A DNA stretch of 64,000 nt, taken from positions 16,687,584-16,751,583 of the forward strand of contig OY978527.1 of NCBI GenBank assembly GCA_963854835.1. Direction: 5' to 3'. The stretch comes from Megamerina dolium (lineage: Eukaryota > Arthropoda > Insecta > Diptera > Megamerinidae). Of this stretch, positions 48,263-59,329 are shown in pieces. The notes beneath the pieces were generated by a model. The model made no database searches. It was not told where the DNA came from and saw only the letters and a program-made list of their open reading frames with translations. The position numbers and the translations under genes were made by a program. The stretch's first letter is position 1, and the number at the start of each line of letters is the position of its first letter.

Positions 48263-49689
48263 AAATTGTAAATTTCCAAATAGATACAATTAATCAATAT
48301 TTCCGAAAATCGCTAGATACTCCCAACATAAAGCAATTTTCAAGACAGTCTGCCCTAAAATTAGGGGTTTTATCGGTCAATTTATACACCAAAGGGCTTT
48401 TCAGTTGCTTTCAATAGATTCTGTAGGCGCTTTATCGGAGTTTGCTTTAAAATCTTGTAAAAATCGATCGATGATAAAATTATATACATCAATATGAAAT
48501 TATATACATCAATTAAAAGATCTAAAGTCACCGAAGAGTTGATCTAAGAGGTTTTTATAGCTTCAGACATTTAAAATAATTTTAAGCATAATCTACCAAA
48601 AAATATAGATATTCAAAGATAGTCGAGATAGTCAAGTTGACTACCTAGAAGTTCATTTTATAGAAGCTTGTTCAAAAATGATCTACAAATCGAGGGAGAG
48701 AGAGAGAAATAGCGTGAGCGCGAGCGCGAGAAAGAAAAGGAGAGCTTAAAAACAGATACCTGAACATAAAATTTTTTAAAAGATCATCATCTTATCTTGA
48801 AAATTTTCTTAGGTTCTCGTTGAAGATTTATGGAATAATACAAAAACTTTGAAAAATTCGAGGAAACTCTTTACATGAATGAAAATTAAAAATAATCTTC
48901 TTCGTCGTTAGAAAAATGTTTAGTTTGCTGACGTACCAGAGAGCTTATTTGGAACTTTCTCATAGGTTCTTGAAAGATTTTAATGAGAGGCGAAGACGCC
49001 TTTTAGGGTTTTCTAAATCTAGCGATTTTATTAAGTTCTTCTTTCAACGCAATCTGACTATCATTGATTATTTAAGAAATAAGAAACAGCTAAAGATATC
49101 TGCTTTCCTCTCTTTATCTCCCCCTCTCTCTTTTCACTTCTTCTTCTTCTTGGTTTGCCCTTTAGTCGTTTATCTGCCAACTTGTGTCCTTAGATTTACA
49201 ACAGTTGTTTTGCTTCTTCACTTTATTGTCTTCCACGTACTCCTCTTCAATGTGCCTACCCGTAGCACAAACATTGCCTAAGCAATAACGCCTTTAATCT
49301 TTATTCTCCCCCTGTGCTCTGGCTTATTCATTTCACTACAAATCTATTTAGCACGTGTCTTGTACATTTATATGTCCTTTGGTTGGCTTGAAAATTATTG
49401 CCGCTTGTTGTTTATTCTTTGTACTCCTACTTCTATGATTTTCACATTTGCTTACTTTTCATGTGTAACATTTTGCCTTATGAGTAGTTACTCTACATAC
49501 GAGTATATGCCTTGTGGTCCACGCATTTATATTGTTACAGCCAATTCATTGTCATTCTTGCATTTGTCTGTCTCAAATCCAATTTCCCTTCATTTTCTTC
49601 ATCTTCTACTACATGTACTCGAATGTATAATGAAAATCAATAAAAATTAATGGTTGCCTTTGTGCCAACGAATATACGGCAGCCGGCTT
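48263..49689. other. non-coding DNA, no gene seen
   Basis: A GA/GC-rich patch (GAGAGAGAG, then GCGAGCGCGAGAAAG) lies at 48693-48735. The plus-strand frames 48916-49281 (121 codons) and 49360-49650 (96 codons) are rich in Phe, Leu, Ser and Cys from T-rich DNA and match no family I know. Confidence 0.55.
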
Positions 49690-50180
49690 CATCGCACAGT
49701 GGGTAATTTATATTTTTTTTGAAGGTAATTCCTTTCGGAAGAAACTTTTTCTCTGGTTCTATGGAGCAATGGAGTTTTTGAAATAAATTCTGGGTAGCTG
49801 CAGATTTATTTGTCGTTTTTCAGGTCTTTTAAAACTCATTTTATATGGGCAAATGCTTAAGGGATGCAGATGTAGAGTAATCATATTTGGGGGAAACGTT
49901 ATGATGACAATCTTATGTGTTTAGGGGTACTCTGAGATCGAAGAACATGAAATTTTTACGGGTTAGTCCATGAGGAGTAAAACTGGACGGTAAATATGTT
50001 GTTGAAAAATGCTAAGGAGAAATAATCAATGGGAGTCCATCATAGATTTTACTTCTTTAGGTGCCCATAGTAGAGTCTGAAGAAACGAATTCATCAATTT
50101 CGTATAGGCGCCCTTCTTACAGGTGGAGATAGAGAATAATTATGTTCATAAAAACTGATGAGCAGCGAAATTTTGAAGCA
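49690..50180 (+). repeat. family 1 dispersed repeat units
   Basis: GTCGTTTTTCAGGTCTTTTA, TTTTATATGGGCAAATGC and ATGGGAGTCCATCATAGATTTT mark about three diverged units. Confidence 0.65.
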
Positions 50181-50330
50181 TCGGTTGAAGCGAGATGATT
50201 AAATTATAAGAAAAATGGTTTGAAAACTAGTTTTTCCAACTTTACGACAAGAACATTAGTTCTAAAATTTCATGAATTTCAATATAAAACGTTCTATTTT
50301 GTAGTCTTTTTTCAGCCTATGAGAATTAGC

Positions 50331-50404
50331 GTGCCGTAGCTCAGTGGTTAGTGTGTTGGACTTCTGATCTGTAGGTTGTGGGTTCAATCCTCGGCTGACA
50401 AATT
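50331..50404 (+). repeat. SINE head (left part of an interrupted SINE)
   Basis: GTGCCGTAGCTCAGTGG and GGTTCAATCCTCGGCTGAC are the tRNA-like head with both promoter boxes. The body resumes at 51235 after the LINE insert. CAAATT at 50399-50404 and 51235-51240 is the probable target duplication. Confidence 0.88.
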
Positions 50405-51234
50405 TTATTATTACTATTAAGGCTATAATGCACCGGGACCTAAAGATCTTTTGTGCAGTCTATTCTCTAACTAGCAGATCTCAAGACTATTTATAAATCT
50501 TGTCACTGCTGTGGGATTAATTTTAACTAGGTCCCTGGGAACTATGAATCCGTTGCCTAGGTAGTATAGTCTGCGTCTAACCACAGCTGGGCAATTGCAA
50601 AGAACGTGTTCTGCTGTTTCCTGCTCTTCAAGACAGAGTCGACAGAGATCGTTCATCATGTGATAATTAAGTTTACAATGACCTGTTAGTAGTTCAGTGT
50701 ACAGTTTGATGTCTTTTCTGCTGAGGTTCAAGATAGTATCAACCTTAATATGTTCAGGGTCAATGAATCTTTTCGACTGCCGCATGCCTGTTTGGGCTCT
50801 CCAATAATCGGTTAGACTACTTTTTTCCTTTTCACATATTAAGTTGTTCATGAAACTACTGTTTACCCCGCTGGGCGTTTTGGGCCTATGAAAGGAGTGT
50901 CTGCGCCCTTTTTGGCCAGTAAATCTGCCATTTCATTTCCTGCATGCCCCTCGTGTCCCGGCACCCATATTAGAGTCATAGAGTTCCTCTTTGCTAGAGT
51001 GTTGAGAAGTTCAAAGCATTCCCAAACCAACTTAGATTGGAACGAGAAATTCATTAGTGATTTTAGAGCTGCCTGACTGTCTGTCCGATAGAATGCATAT
51101 GTTGGTTCCTCGAGTGCCCCTACGTAGGCATTCTCTAACAGATAGCTCTAAGGCGTGGACCTTCGCCTGAAAAATGGTAGCTATTTTTCCCATTGCAATT
51201 GCCTTCCGGAAATTTGGACCTACAATTCCAGCAC
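50405..51234 (-). mobile_element. 5'-truncated LINE inserted into the SINE
   Basis: An ORF2 3' fragment on the minus strand. The RNase H part has RTDSQAALKSL near 51085 and TLIWVPGHEGHAGNEMADLL in frame 50863-51054. The zinc-knuckle tail follows in frame 50471-50851 (TGHCKLNYHMMNDLCRLCLE, EHVLCNCPAV) and the frame ends naturally at 50471. The RNase H and tail parts are in different frames. Family assignment is to the RNase H-bearing LINE group (I/R1/LOA). There is no long poly(A) at its 3' end (50405-50420 is only TA-rich). Confidence 0.9.
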
Positions 51235-51476
51235 CAAATTAATTTCGAACGGTACCCACCTGTCGGCAAGCAGTAAGCAATTTTTCCAGCAGTAACAATT
51301 TCCCATGGAAATGCTTCTAAAAGAACTAGGTGACAAAGCCGCAAGAGTTCTGCCATTCGGAACCAGCTAAAATATGTAGCTCCCTTCTAATACTGTCCAA
51401 AATTTAACACGCACAACAGTAATCGAAGAGAAGCTCGACCAAAGAGCCTTCGGGGTTTATAAGTGCCACATTTATA
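51235..51476 (+). repeat. SINE body (right part of the interrupted SINE)
   Basis: TTTCGAACGGTACCCACCTG, TCTGCCATTCGGAACCAGC and ATCGAAGAGAAGCTCGACC continue the SINE begun at 50331. The 3' end GGGTTTATAAGTGCCACAT is followed at once by the DD41D derivative. Confidence 0.9.
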
Positions 51477-51477
51477 T

Positions 51478-51917
51478 TCAAAGTTATTTTTTAAGAGCCT
51501 TCGGATTTGATAAAAAAAAACACATAAAATTTAGAGAAATGTATGAAATCGATAATTCACGGTCATCAACAACACTGGCGGACACAGCTGCGATATTTTC
51601 CTCTGTCCGCACTCTACGTATGCGTTTTGGTGGTTTAATGTCCAATAATGTTGGTTTGGTGCGAAATTTAGTCACAAGATTCCGAATAGCCGCCTCAGAA
51701 GGTCGCCCAAACTAACTATAAAATCAATGAATGAATGAACCAAGCATGAACGTTGATAATAAAATTCAATAATCTGCAAACGTTGTTCGTTTGTAAATCG
51801 ATTCATGGTTAAATTATAGACCAAACTGAACATGTTTGACAGTAATATGTCACATGAAAACAGTTGAACTGCCAAAAATAGTGTTGCCAAAAAGAAAGTT
51901 GCTAAAAAATCACCCTG
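51478..51917 (-). mobile_element. DD41D subfamily A deletion derivative (about 440 bp)
   Basis: Minus orientation. The outer end at 51917 reads CAGGGTGATTTTTTAGCAAC, and the other end near 51479 carries ATTTTTTAAGAGCCTTCGG; both are subfamily A termini. It keeps the 5' leader, the ATG (MNRFTNEQRLQIIEFYYQ at about 51806) and the region up to ENIAAVSASVVDDRELS. It then jumps directly to the 3' untranslated end, losing all three catalytic residues. It abuts a SINE on one side and a (TA)n tract on the other. Confidence 0.88.
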
Positions 51918-52121
51918 TATATATATATATATATATGGGAACTAGAATTCTTGTCTTTGACAAAGTCAACATTTGTGCATTTCAATTTAGTCAAAAAGCC
52001 CACTGTGCATTATACGATGTTGCCAGTATACGCATTCATACATATTACTGTTGCATGTTGGTCGCCATCGTCATCATAAATAGTCCTGTATGCCTGCTCT
52101 ATGAGTTGGTTAGCTGTTGTT

Positions 52122-52154
<33 letters not shown>

Positions 52155-52462
52155 CTTATTATTCTTCTGTGTTTATATATGTATGCGTTGTATGTATGGA
52201 AGAAATATTGAAGTTGTTGAGCAGGATAGCACTTCCGTGTCCTTTTACACTAGACATTCCACACGCAAAAGCCATACAATCCATGGCTGTACATACGCAT
52301 ATACTCATACGTTCATATAGATATAAATGAAATATATATGCACATATAAATATGTCAAACGCTTTGTTTTTGTATATGAGCAAACAACAACAACAACAAC
52401 AAGGAAGCCATACATACGATACATGCATAGATGCTATGAAGTTGGAATATACGATATAGAGT

Positions 52463-52495
<33 letters not shown>

Positions 52496-53525
52496 CAAGA
52501 AGACTATCTACATAAACAAATATACGGACTAAATGATACTGCTCGAGTTTTTCATATACCAAATATACGTACGTAAGTATGTGTAACAAGTGTGGAGCTG
52601 TTGATGTCGGTTGAATCCTGTTCGTTTGTTAGATTGTTTGTTTATTTTCTTCTTTGCTTTCCTACCAAGTCTGCCATATGAAACACCTACATATAATATA
52701 CTATATGTATCGGTGTGTGTAGGTGAGCTTATTGTATGTATGTATATTGTGAGCGATTTGAACAAATTTATTCACATTTCAGTTGTTTATTGTCTGCATC
52801 CAGTGGGTGGCAGAATATTTCAATGAACTACTTGGTACAGAATTATAAAGAGAAATGACTTGTGTATGTATGTATGTATGTAGAATACCAAGGAACATTG
52901 ATAGTATATACTTATATTCATATGTGTGTATGATTATTTTTATTATTTATTTGTATATGTACATATGTAGATAACTATATATTATATTTTGTTTTTATTA
53001 ATTTTTTTATTTGCTTTCTCTAAGCTGATATGTGCATATGTGATTTACATAAATGTGAATACAAATGTTATCATTTCACAAGGAATCAGGTGTACGAGTA
53101 TCATAAAATAAAAGGTTGAATTTTTGACGACGAACAACTAAAACATGAACATGAGTAAATGGTCGATTGAGTAAGTAGATGAGTTGGTGAATTAGCACTC
53201 AGGCCGGTGACTGAGAGAGATGTTGAATTAATAAATAAGTGAGTAATTAAGTAGTGAAGGAATGAGTGAATACTACTCACTGAGTAGATATTGGATATGG
53301 AGTAGGATGTTGAGTGGCATATTGAGCTTACGATTGATGTTTGATGATTGAGTGAATGGTGAATGTTAAGAGAACAGTTACTATCACATTCTTCTTTGCT
53401 CAGAATCTGAATAGAACACATAGATCTCTGAGAGCTACCGCAAAGTATTACTTCGGATTCAAAATGTTGCAAAAAACGAATGAGTTTTTTTTCCGTTATA
53501 TGGTCTCAATAAAGAAAAGTGTTAA
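51918..53525. other. low-complexity non-coding DNA
   Basis: (TTG)n at 52123-52154, (CAA)n near 52384-52402, (GA)n at 52468-52495, (TATG)n near 52865-52882, and a degenerate GAGT-rich stretch at 53155-53360. The 164-codon frame 51836-52330 crosses the TTG repeat (poly-Cys) and starts inside the DD41D derivative, so it is not a gene. Confidence 0.65.
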
Positions 53526-54771
53526 TAAAGCGTGATCCATTTCGAGGGTCCCTACTTTTTTAAAGAAAAAAAAAACAGAAAATTCAAATTGAATGGGGAA
53601 TGTTTATTATCATTTGAAAGAACATTCTTTGGCATTTATTTTTTGAAGATTATGTCTTTCAAATGTTAGCCGCGGCTACGTCTCAGATGGTCCATCTGTT
53701 GAGTCCAATTTTCGATGACTCATTCGAGCATTTCGACTGGTAACTGGCAAATGACACGCGTGATGTTTTGCTCCAAGGCCTGAATGGAAGCGGGCTTGTC
53801 CGCATAAACTTTAGACTTTACATATCCCCACAGGAAAAAGTCTAACGGTGTGATATCACACGATCTTGGTGGCCAATCGATCGGCCCAAAACGTGAAATT
53901 ATCTGCTCACCGAAGTGTTCTCTCAACAAATCGATTGATTGATGCGATGTGTGGGAAGTGGCGCCGTATTGTTGAAACCGAATGTCGCCGAGATTACGAG
54001 CTTCAATTTCAGGCATCAAATAGTCGGATATCATGGCACGATAACGGTCGCCATTGACGGTTACGTTCTCACCGGCATCATTTTTGAAAAAATATGGACC
54101 GATGATTCCACCGGCCCACAAACCACACCAAACCGTTGTTTTTTCTGGATGATGTGGCAGCTGTTGAATCTCTTCGGGTTGCTCATCGTCCCAAATGTGG
54201 CAATTTTGCTTGTTTACATACCCATTGAGCCAGAAATGGGCCTCATCGATGAACAAAATTTGACTCGAAAACGTCGGATTTTCTTGGAACTTTTCAAGAG
54301 CCCATAGAGCGAAGCGATGTCGCTTGAGAAGGTCGGGCGGCTTCAGTTCTTGCACAAGCTCTATTTTGTACGCTTTCAATTTAAGATCTCGACGTAAAAT
54401 GCGCCAGGTAGTTCCATACGTCAGTTCGAGTTGCTGCGAACGGTGCCGAATGGACGTGGTCTATTCGGTCGAATATTATCCAATAATGAATGCTGGGTCT
54501 CAAGATGGGTGATGGTGTTGCGAATAGTACGCTCAGTAGGCCGATTATGTTGACCATAAGTTGGACGAAGTGCACGGAACACATTCCTCACAGAACGTGA
54601 ATTTTCGTAATAAAGTTGAACGATTTGTAAACGTTGTTCTGGAGTAAGTCTTTCCATGATGAAATGCCAAACAATGTTAAACCAAAATAACATGACAGCA
54701 TGGCACGACTCACACGTGATCTGTCAAAAAAAGGCTATTGAAAAAAGTATGTCTACTTGGATCACCCAATA
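53526..54771 (-). mobile_element. DD41D (rosa-type) element, subfamily B, nearly complete
   Basis: The length of about 1.25 kb is normal for the group. The outer ends share GTGATCCA near the tips and TACTTTTTT further in, and TA flanks at 53526 and 54770 are plausible. The tip GGGTGATCC is related to the tips of subfamilies A and C. It contains the best preserved transposase frame in the window. Confidence 0.88.
53636..54657 (-). pseudogene. DD41D transposase, subfamily B (few lesions)
   Basis: The start is the ATG at 54657 (MERLTPEQRLQIVQLYY); the longer frame starting upstream is less likely because the short start matches the other copies. The helix-turn-helix runs to LLDNIRPNRPRPFGT. Then about 70 bp of the second DNA-binding helix region is missing and the frame shifts, resuming at SQQLELTYGTTWRILRR. 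The main frame (53720-54379) has the first Asp in FIDEAHFWLNGYVNKQN, NVTVNGDRYRAM, and the third in SCDITPLDFFLWGYV. The second catalytic Asp is changed to Tyr (QQYGATSHTSH, codon TAC at about 53969). Stops occur after PVEMLE and before HLKDIIFKK. Inactive but probably recent. Confidence 0.9.
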
Positions 54772-54774
54772 GTA

Positions 54775-55262
54775 GTAGTTAATCCAGTAATCCTTCAGGA
54801 CACTCACCTAAGTGTATGAGGAGGGTACCTAGTGTCTAAAAACAAAGAGTCCCGGCGCCTTGGACAACATGTCACTGTTGACAATTACACTTTCGAGGTG
54901 GTGAAGGACTTCGTCTATCTTGGAACCAGCATCAACAACTGCAATGACATCAGGCTGGAGATCATGCGTAGGATATCTCTTGCTAACAGGTGTTACTTTG
55001 GGCTGAGTAAGCAATTGAGTAGTCGAGCCCTCTCTCGAAGATCGCAAATCACATTCTACAAGTCGCTGATTATTCCTGTCCTAACATATGGAGCAGAAAC
55101 CTTGACAATTCCCACCACGGATGAGAAGATGATTGGAGTTTTCGAGAGAAAAGTTCTGTGTAGGAACTTCGGACCTATTTGCGTTGATAGCGTGTATCGA
55201 ATAAGGTACAACGATGAGCTGTATAAGCTATACGCTGACATTGACATAGTCAGGCGAATCAT
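54775..55262 (+). pseudogene. LINE ORF2 C-terminal fragment, RTE-like, copy 1
   Basis: The open frame 54832-55293 reads RRLGQHVTVDNYTFEVVKDF then VYLGTSINNCND, SRALSRRSQITFYKSLIIP, VLTYGAET and FERKVLCRNFGPICVDSVYR. This is the region after the RT palm in a group of LINEs with an RTE-like layout. It is the same family as 63224-63929 (about three quarters of residues shared by eye). The frame is cut at about 55262 by a family 2 repeat; the final WLGHVERM-type tail is missing. Confidence 0.85.
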
Positions 55263-55800
55263 ATGCGCGCACCACGCCCACTGTTTATCGTAGCCCCCAT
55301 ACAAATTTTAAATTGAAACAGCTGTAACTTAGGCAATCTTATGTCTACAATAACCATAATTGACACTTAAATTAATATCATAGTCGGAAATAATCTGGCG
55401 AAAAATCAGCGTACCACGCCCACTTCTTATTGGGGCTCCCATACAAAGTTGAGGAAATTAAACAAAAATGTTAACCACCATAACTTAGAAACTATTCAAC
55501 GTAGGACACCAAATTTAAGGTGTGGATTAACATTGAAAAATTAATTGGATTTACTAGAAAGTGGTAAGTCACGTCCACTTTTTATATAGCTCCCATACTA
55601 AGCCTCGGAATTATCATAAAATCCTTTTACTTCGTCAAAGTCAACCATATTTCGAGTGTAAATTAGTAGTATATGCAAAAATTGTTTCTCGAAAAGTGGA
55701 AATAAAAGGAAAAGATGGATATTCGAGTAAACTTTTTATATATAAATCTACATATGCAGGGTATAATTTGGTCGGCCCTAGCCGACTGTAAGGAGATTTT
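55262..55800 (-). repeat. family 2 Helitron-like repeat, antisense copy
   Basis: Read on the minus strand it is collinear with 28478-28950: CGAAATATGGTTGACTTTG, then TCCGAGGCTTAGTATGGGAG, AAAAAGTGGACGTG, AATAAGAAGTGGGCGTGG and AACAGTGGGCGTGG. It begins (minus) at CCGACCAAATTATACCCTGC near 55780. The three cores are spaced about 150-165 bp apart. Confidence 0.75.
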
Positions 55801-55802
55801 AT

Positions 55803-55918
55803 TGTTTTGATTTCGTTTACAAATTTCACTAACAACGATATTTGACACCAGCGTTGCTAAGTAACTAGAGAAATTATAAGCGAGTTGGTGTAATTTTGCT
55901 TACAAAAGAATGCAGCTA
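55803..55918 (+). repeat. dispersed repeat matching 6297-6425
   Basis: GATTTCGTTTACAAATTTCA, TTATAAGCGAGTTGGTG and TTACAAAAGAATG are in the same order as at 6297-6425. Confidence 0.75.
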
Positions 55919-56279
55919 ACGTATAGTGAAAAAAATAGAGAGTGCCAAAATCCCAACATCATAATTATCGGTTGACTGCTATCGATTATGTACGGAGGTA
56001 GTCACAATACTTACGCCACGCTTCGATAGCAACAATTTGACAAGACGTCGTTGCTGGTGTAAACAATTAGTGAATGAGAATTTATGCAATTCTTTTTGTT
56101 GCTTCTTGAGATCAAAATTATAATTAAGCATAATTTCGATTAGCAATCATGTTTTACCTGTCTCAGGAGACTAAATAGAATAAATTCCCATGCAGAGATG
56201 CTCCAAAGCATCGGGTATTTTTTTTTTTTTTTTTTGCTGAATAAGATATTTCGATAGGGATATTTATGGTTGGATAAAT

Positions 56280-56630
56280 GAGAATTGTCAAACTGTGTTG
56301 ACATTTCTGTTCAGTAAAATTTGCCACTTCACCATGAATAATTTATCGCCAGAACAACGCTTCCAAATAGTGGAATTTTATTTTCAAAAAAAAAATAATT
56401 CTGTTCACGAAGTTCATAGAGCAATTCATTCATTGGTCGGCATACTTTCTGATTGAACGGTTACTTTAATAAACAAAAATGCTATATATGGAGCGAAGAC
56501 AATCCTCAATCTGTCATTGAATCACATTTACATCCATTAAAAGTGACTATTTGGTGTGGTTTACACGCATGCCACCAGCGAAATGAGGAAGGAGCTGCAG
56601 TCACGGTGAATGGAAAGCGTTAGGAGACTA
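56280..56630 (+). pseudogene. DD41D transposase fragment, subfamily C
   Basis: The ATG at 56334 begins MNNLSPEQRFQIVEFYFQ (helix-turn-helix), then HEVHRAIHSLVG. A deletion joins this to the segment after the first catalytic site (GYFNKQKCYIWSEDNPQS in a shifted frame), through VTIWCGLHA to AVTVNGKR. All three catalytic residues are absent. No TIRs found. A T-rich tract (56218-56237) lies about 100 bp upstream. Confidence 0.8.
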
Positions 56631-56863
56631 ATCCGGGATTAATCTCTTTAGATATCAATCGGATATTAATTAGTCGCCGATCGATCTCTATAGAAATGAG
56701 TTGGTGATCAATTTTGAAATTAATATATTTAGAGATATTTACCGATCTTTTGCAATCACAAACACATATTCATTTGTAAAGAGCAGTTTCTAAAACATAC
56801 ATTTGTATGGGAGGTAGACATCCGATCAGTCTTTAATTCTTCGAGTGAAGGCATAAATAAATA

Positions 56864-57446
56864 TAGGGTGATGCAATAGGAGGTACTTTTTCCAATAGGG
56901 ATTCTCAGACATCTCACGTGTTATAACTGTCATGTTCATATGACATTTGTGTTCAACATTCATTGACATTTCACCATGAATAGACTTACGTCAGAACAAC
57001 GTTTACAAATTGTGAAAATTCAGTGTTCAGTGAGAAATGTTCTTCATTCTCTTCGACCATTTCATGGAGTTCATATGGTGTTATGTTATGGTTATGGTGT
57101 TCAGATCTTGTGATCTGATGCAGTTGGATTACTTTTTATGGAGCTATGTGAAATTAGTTATTTATGTCGATAAACCACAATCGATTCCTGCATTAGAAGC
57201 GATCATAACACGCGTAATTAACGGAATATCGGCCGAAATGCTCGAAAGAGTGCTCGAAAATTGGACCCATAGAATGGATCATGTTAGAGCCAGTTGGCCA
57301 CAACATTTAAAATAAATTATTTTCAAACATTAAATGTCATAAACCGAACTTACGTCTCAAATACACTTTTGGATTATTAAATAGATTTTAATGCGTTTTA
57401 TTAAAAAAAAAAAAAAACTACCGGAAGCTCTTATTGGATCACCCTA
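56864..57446 (+). mobile_element. DD41D deletion derivative with both TIRs (583 bp)
   Basis: The left tip TAGGGTGATGCAATAGGAG and the right tip, inverted, TAGGGTGATCCAATAAGAG form clear TIRs flanked by TA (56862-56863 and 57447-57448). The coding remnant starts MNRLTSEQRLQIVK (56976) and ends with the last about 70 codons, SCDLMQLDYFLWSYVK to DHVRASWPQHLK (stop at 57315). The middle, with the first two catalytic residues, is gone; the third (QLDYF) remains. An A tract of about 14 lies before the right TIR. Confidence 0.9.
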
Positions 57447-57448
57447 TA

Positions 57449-59329
57449 CAAGTATTTTAGGCTTGGTCTTTTCGACCAAGTGTCGAAAAGTGTCGAAAGT
57501 CGAGAGTGTAAAACCTCGAAGGTGGATAAACACCGTATAGTAAGATACAGCATATAAATACCTTCAAATCGCTGACACTTAATTCAGGGACATTTGTTGA
57601 CAATAAGTCAACGAATGGTAACTTTACTTCCTGAAAGTATAGTAGTCATCAGTTGGTTTTTGGAAAAATTAAAGAAATCTTGAACTCCAAAATCAGCTGT
57701 AACCCTAGCCTTAAGTACAGTCACCACTCGTTGGCATTAGTTGTATGAAATTTATTCGCAAAATGTCAAAGGGGAAGGTGCCTTCCTTTACTTTGTGAAA
57801 CATGTCATCACTTGGTTTGCAGAAAAGGTGAGAATATGTTGGAGGATTAGGCAGCTAGATGAAAACGTTTTGTCATTTGTCCCTTTGGGAATATTTGGTG
57901 CTTATACAACAACAAACGAAATTTGAGAGGTTTTCATCGAATACATATTTTGCGCAATCTGACCACAGCTCAATATATTTATCATATTATTAAATTTATT
58001 TGTGTAAGGGGGTCATTCAATGACATTATACTCGTATCAATAATAGTCGTACGCTATTTGATACCTAAATATTTGCCAATCGTATTTATCACAATATAAT
58101 ATCAAAATTTATATGTAGACAATTAAAATTAGATTATCGTATTACATATGATGATGTGAGATGAAACCGACTACATATCGTACATATATCGAAAATGTTG
58201 TACAAATATGCACACAATACAATACAAATGTATGTATAATTAATATCACAAAAGTGGCAGCATCATTAACAACAACTGCCGGGGCAACAACAATAAAATG
58301 AGAGCAAAAATATTATGTATTTTTACCCGCCATCAAATAAAACATGAACGACACGTACACCATCAATTTCACCGCATTCGTCTACTCGATGAAATACCAA
58401 ATATCCACATGAACATCCACACATGTACTACTTACTACATGCCATATACGTGAACCATAAAACCAGTAAAGATTAGCAACAACAACATTTCGAAAGAGAG
58501 AGAGAGAGAGAGAGAGAACGAAAAAATATACGTATATATCAAATCTGATTATCCTTACTGGTTTGTTGAGTTTCCTTTCCTTTTTACTTACTTCATTGAT
58601 TTACTCATTCACACGAACAAAAAGAGCGAGGCGCTTTGAAACATATTTTTTTCTAAACCAACAACAACAACAACAACAACAATATAATAGATGAAATTGT
58701 CTTGATATCAGATAGAAGGGCGAAGACTCTTAACTATGGCACCATGGCATATTCATGACACGCATAAGAATGCTTGAACTCACGAAAAGCATCAGCGTCG
58801 ATGGCGACGATGATAATGATGGTGCTGCTTTACAGAGTGTGTAATGCATATTTTCTCTTTAAGCGTCTTGTAAAAAAATCAAGAGGTTGTCAATATGCAA
58901 AAGAATGGCAGAAAGACTGCACAAGAGTCTCTCTGGCAATTATTCTGAACATGACATTCTCTCACTTGTGAAATATATTATATATAAGAGAGCAAGTAAG
59001 AAAACGAGAAAGAGATAGAGAGAGAGAGAGAGACAGTATCAGCCGCATATGTCATTTCAAATATGAAATTTGTAAAGCGCAAAAGCCTGAGAGAAAGTTG
59101 GAATGACAGATAGAATGTTTAAAATTTTAAAATGCATGTGTTATGTAAAAAGAGCATTGACATTCTCCAATGCACTGGAATTGAACAGTGACATTTGAAA
59201 ATGTGTACTAAATATCGTGTACGTATTGTATCTAATTATAGAGGTAACGCTACGATAGTAATGTCAAAGAAAGCCATTTATACATAATAGCCATCGTAAT
59301 TATTATAAAGATTTTGTAATTCTTCTTAT
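57449..59329. other. non-coding DNA with simple repeats
   Basis: (GA)n at 58495-58518 and 59016-59034, and (CAA)n near 58662-58681. A GTGTCGAAA word is tandemly repeated near 57479-57500. No gene supported. Confidence 0.65.

Noticed and set aside
48916..49281. 121-codon open frame (+)
   Set aside because: Composition (Phe, Leu, Ser, Arg) follows T-rich DNA, there is no recognisable domain, and no splice or promoter context stands out.
51836..52330. 164-codon open frame (+), the longest plus-strand frame outside transposon coding
   Set aside because: It starts inside the DD41D derivative on the wrong strand and crosses a (TTG)n repeat giving a poly-Cys run.
53101..53472. 123-codon Ser/Ile/His-rich frame (-)
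   Set aside because: It is the antisense of a degenerate GAGT-type simple repeat.
53939..54307. 122-codon plus-strand frame over the DD41D element
   Set aside because: It is the shadow of the minus-strand transposase, which has the conserved catalytic motifs.
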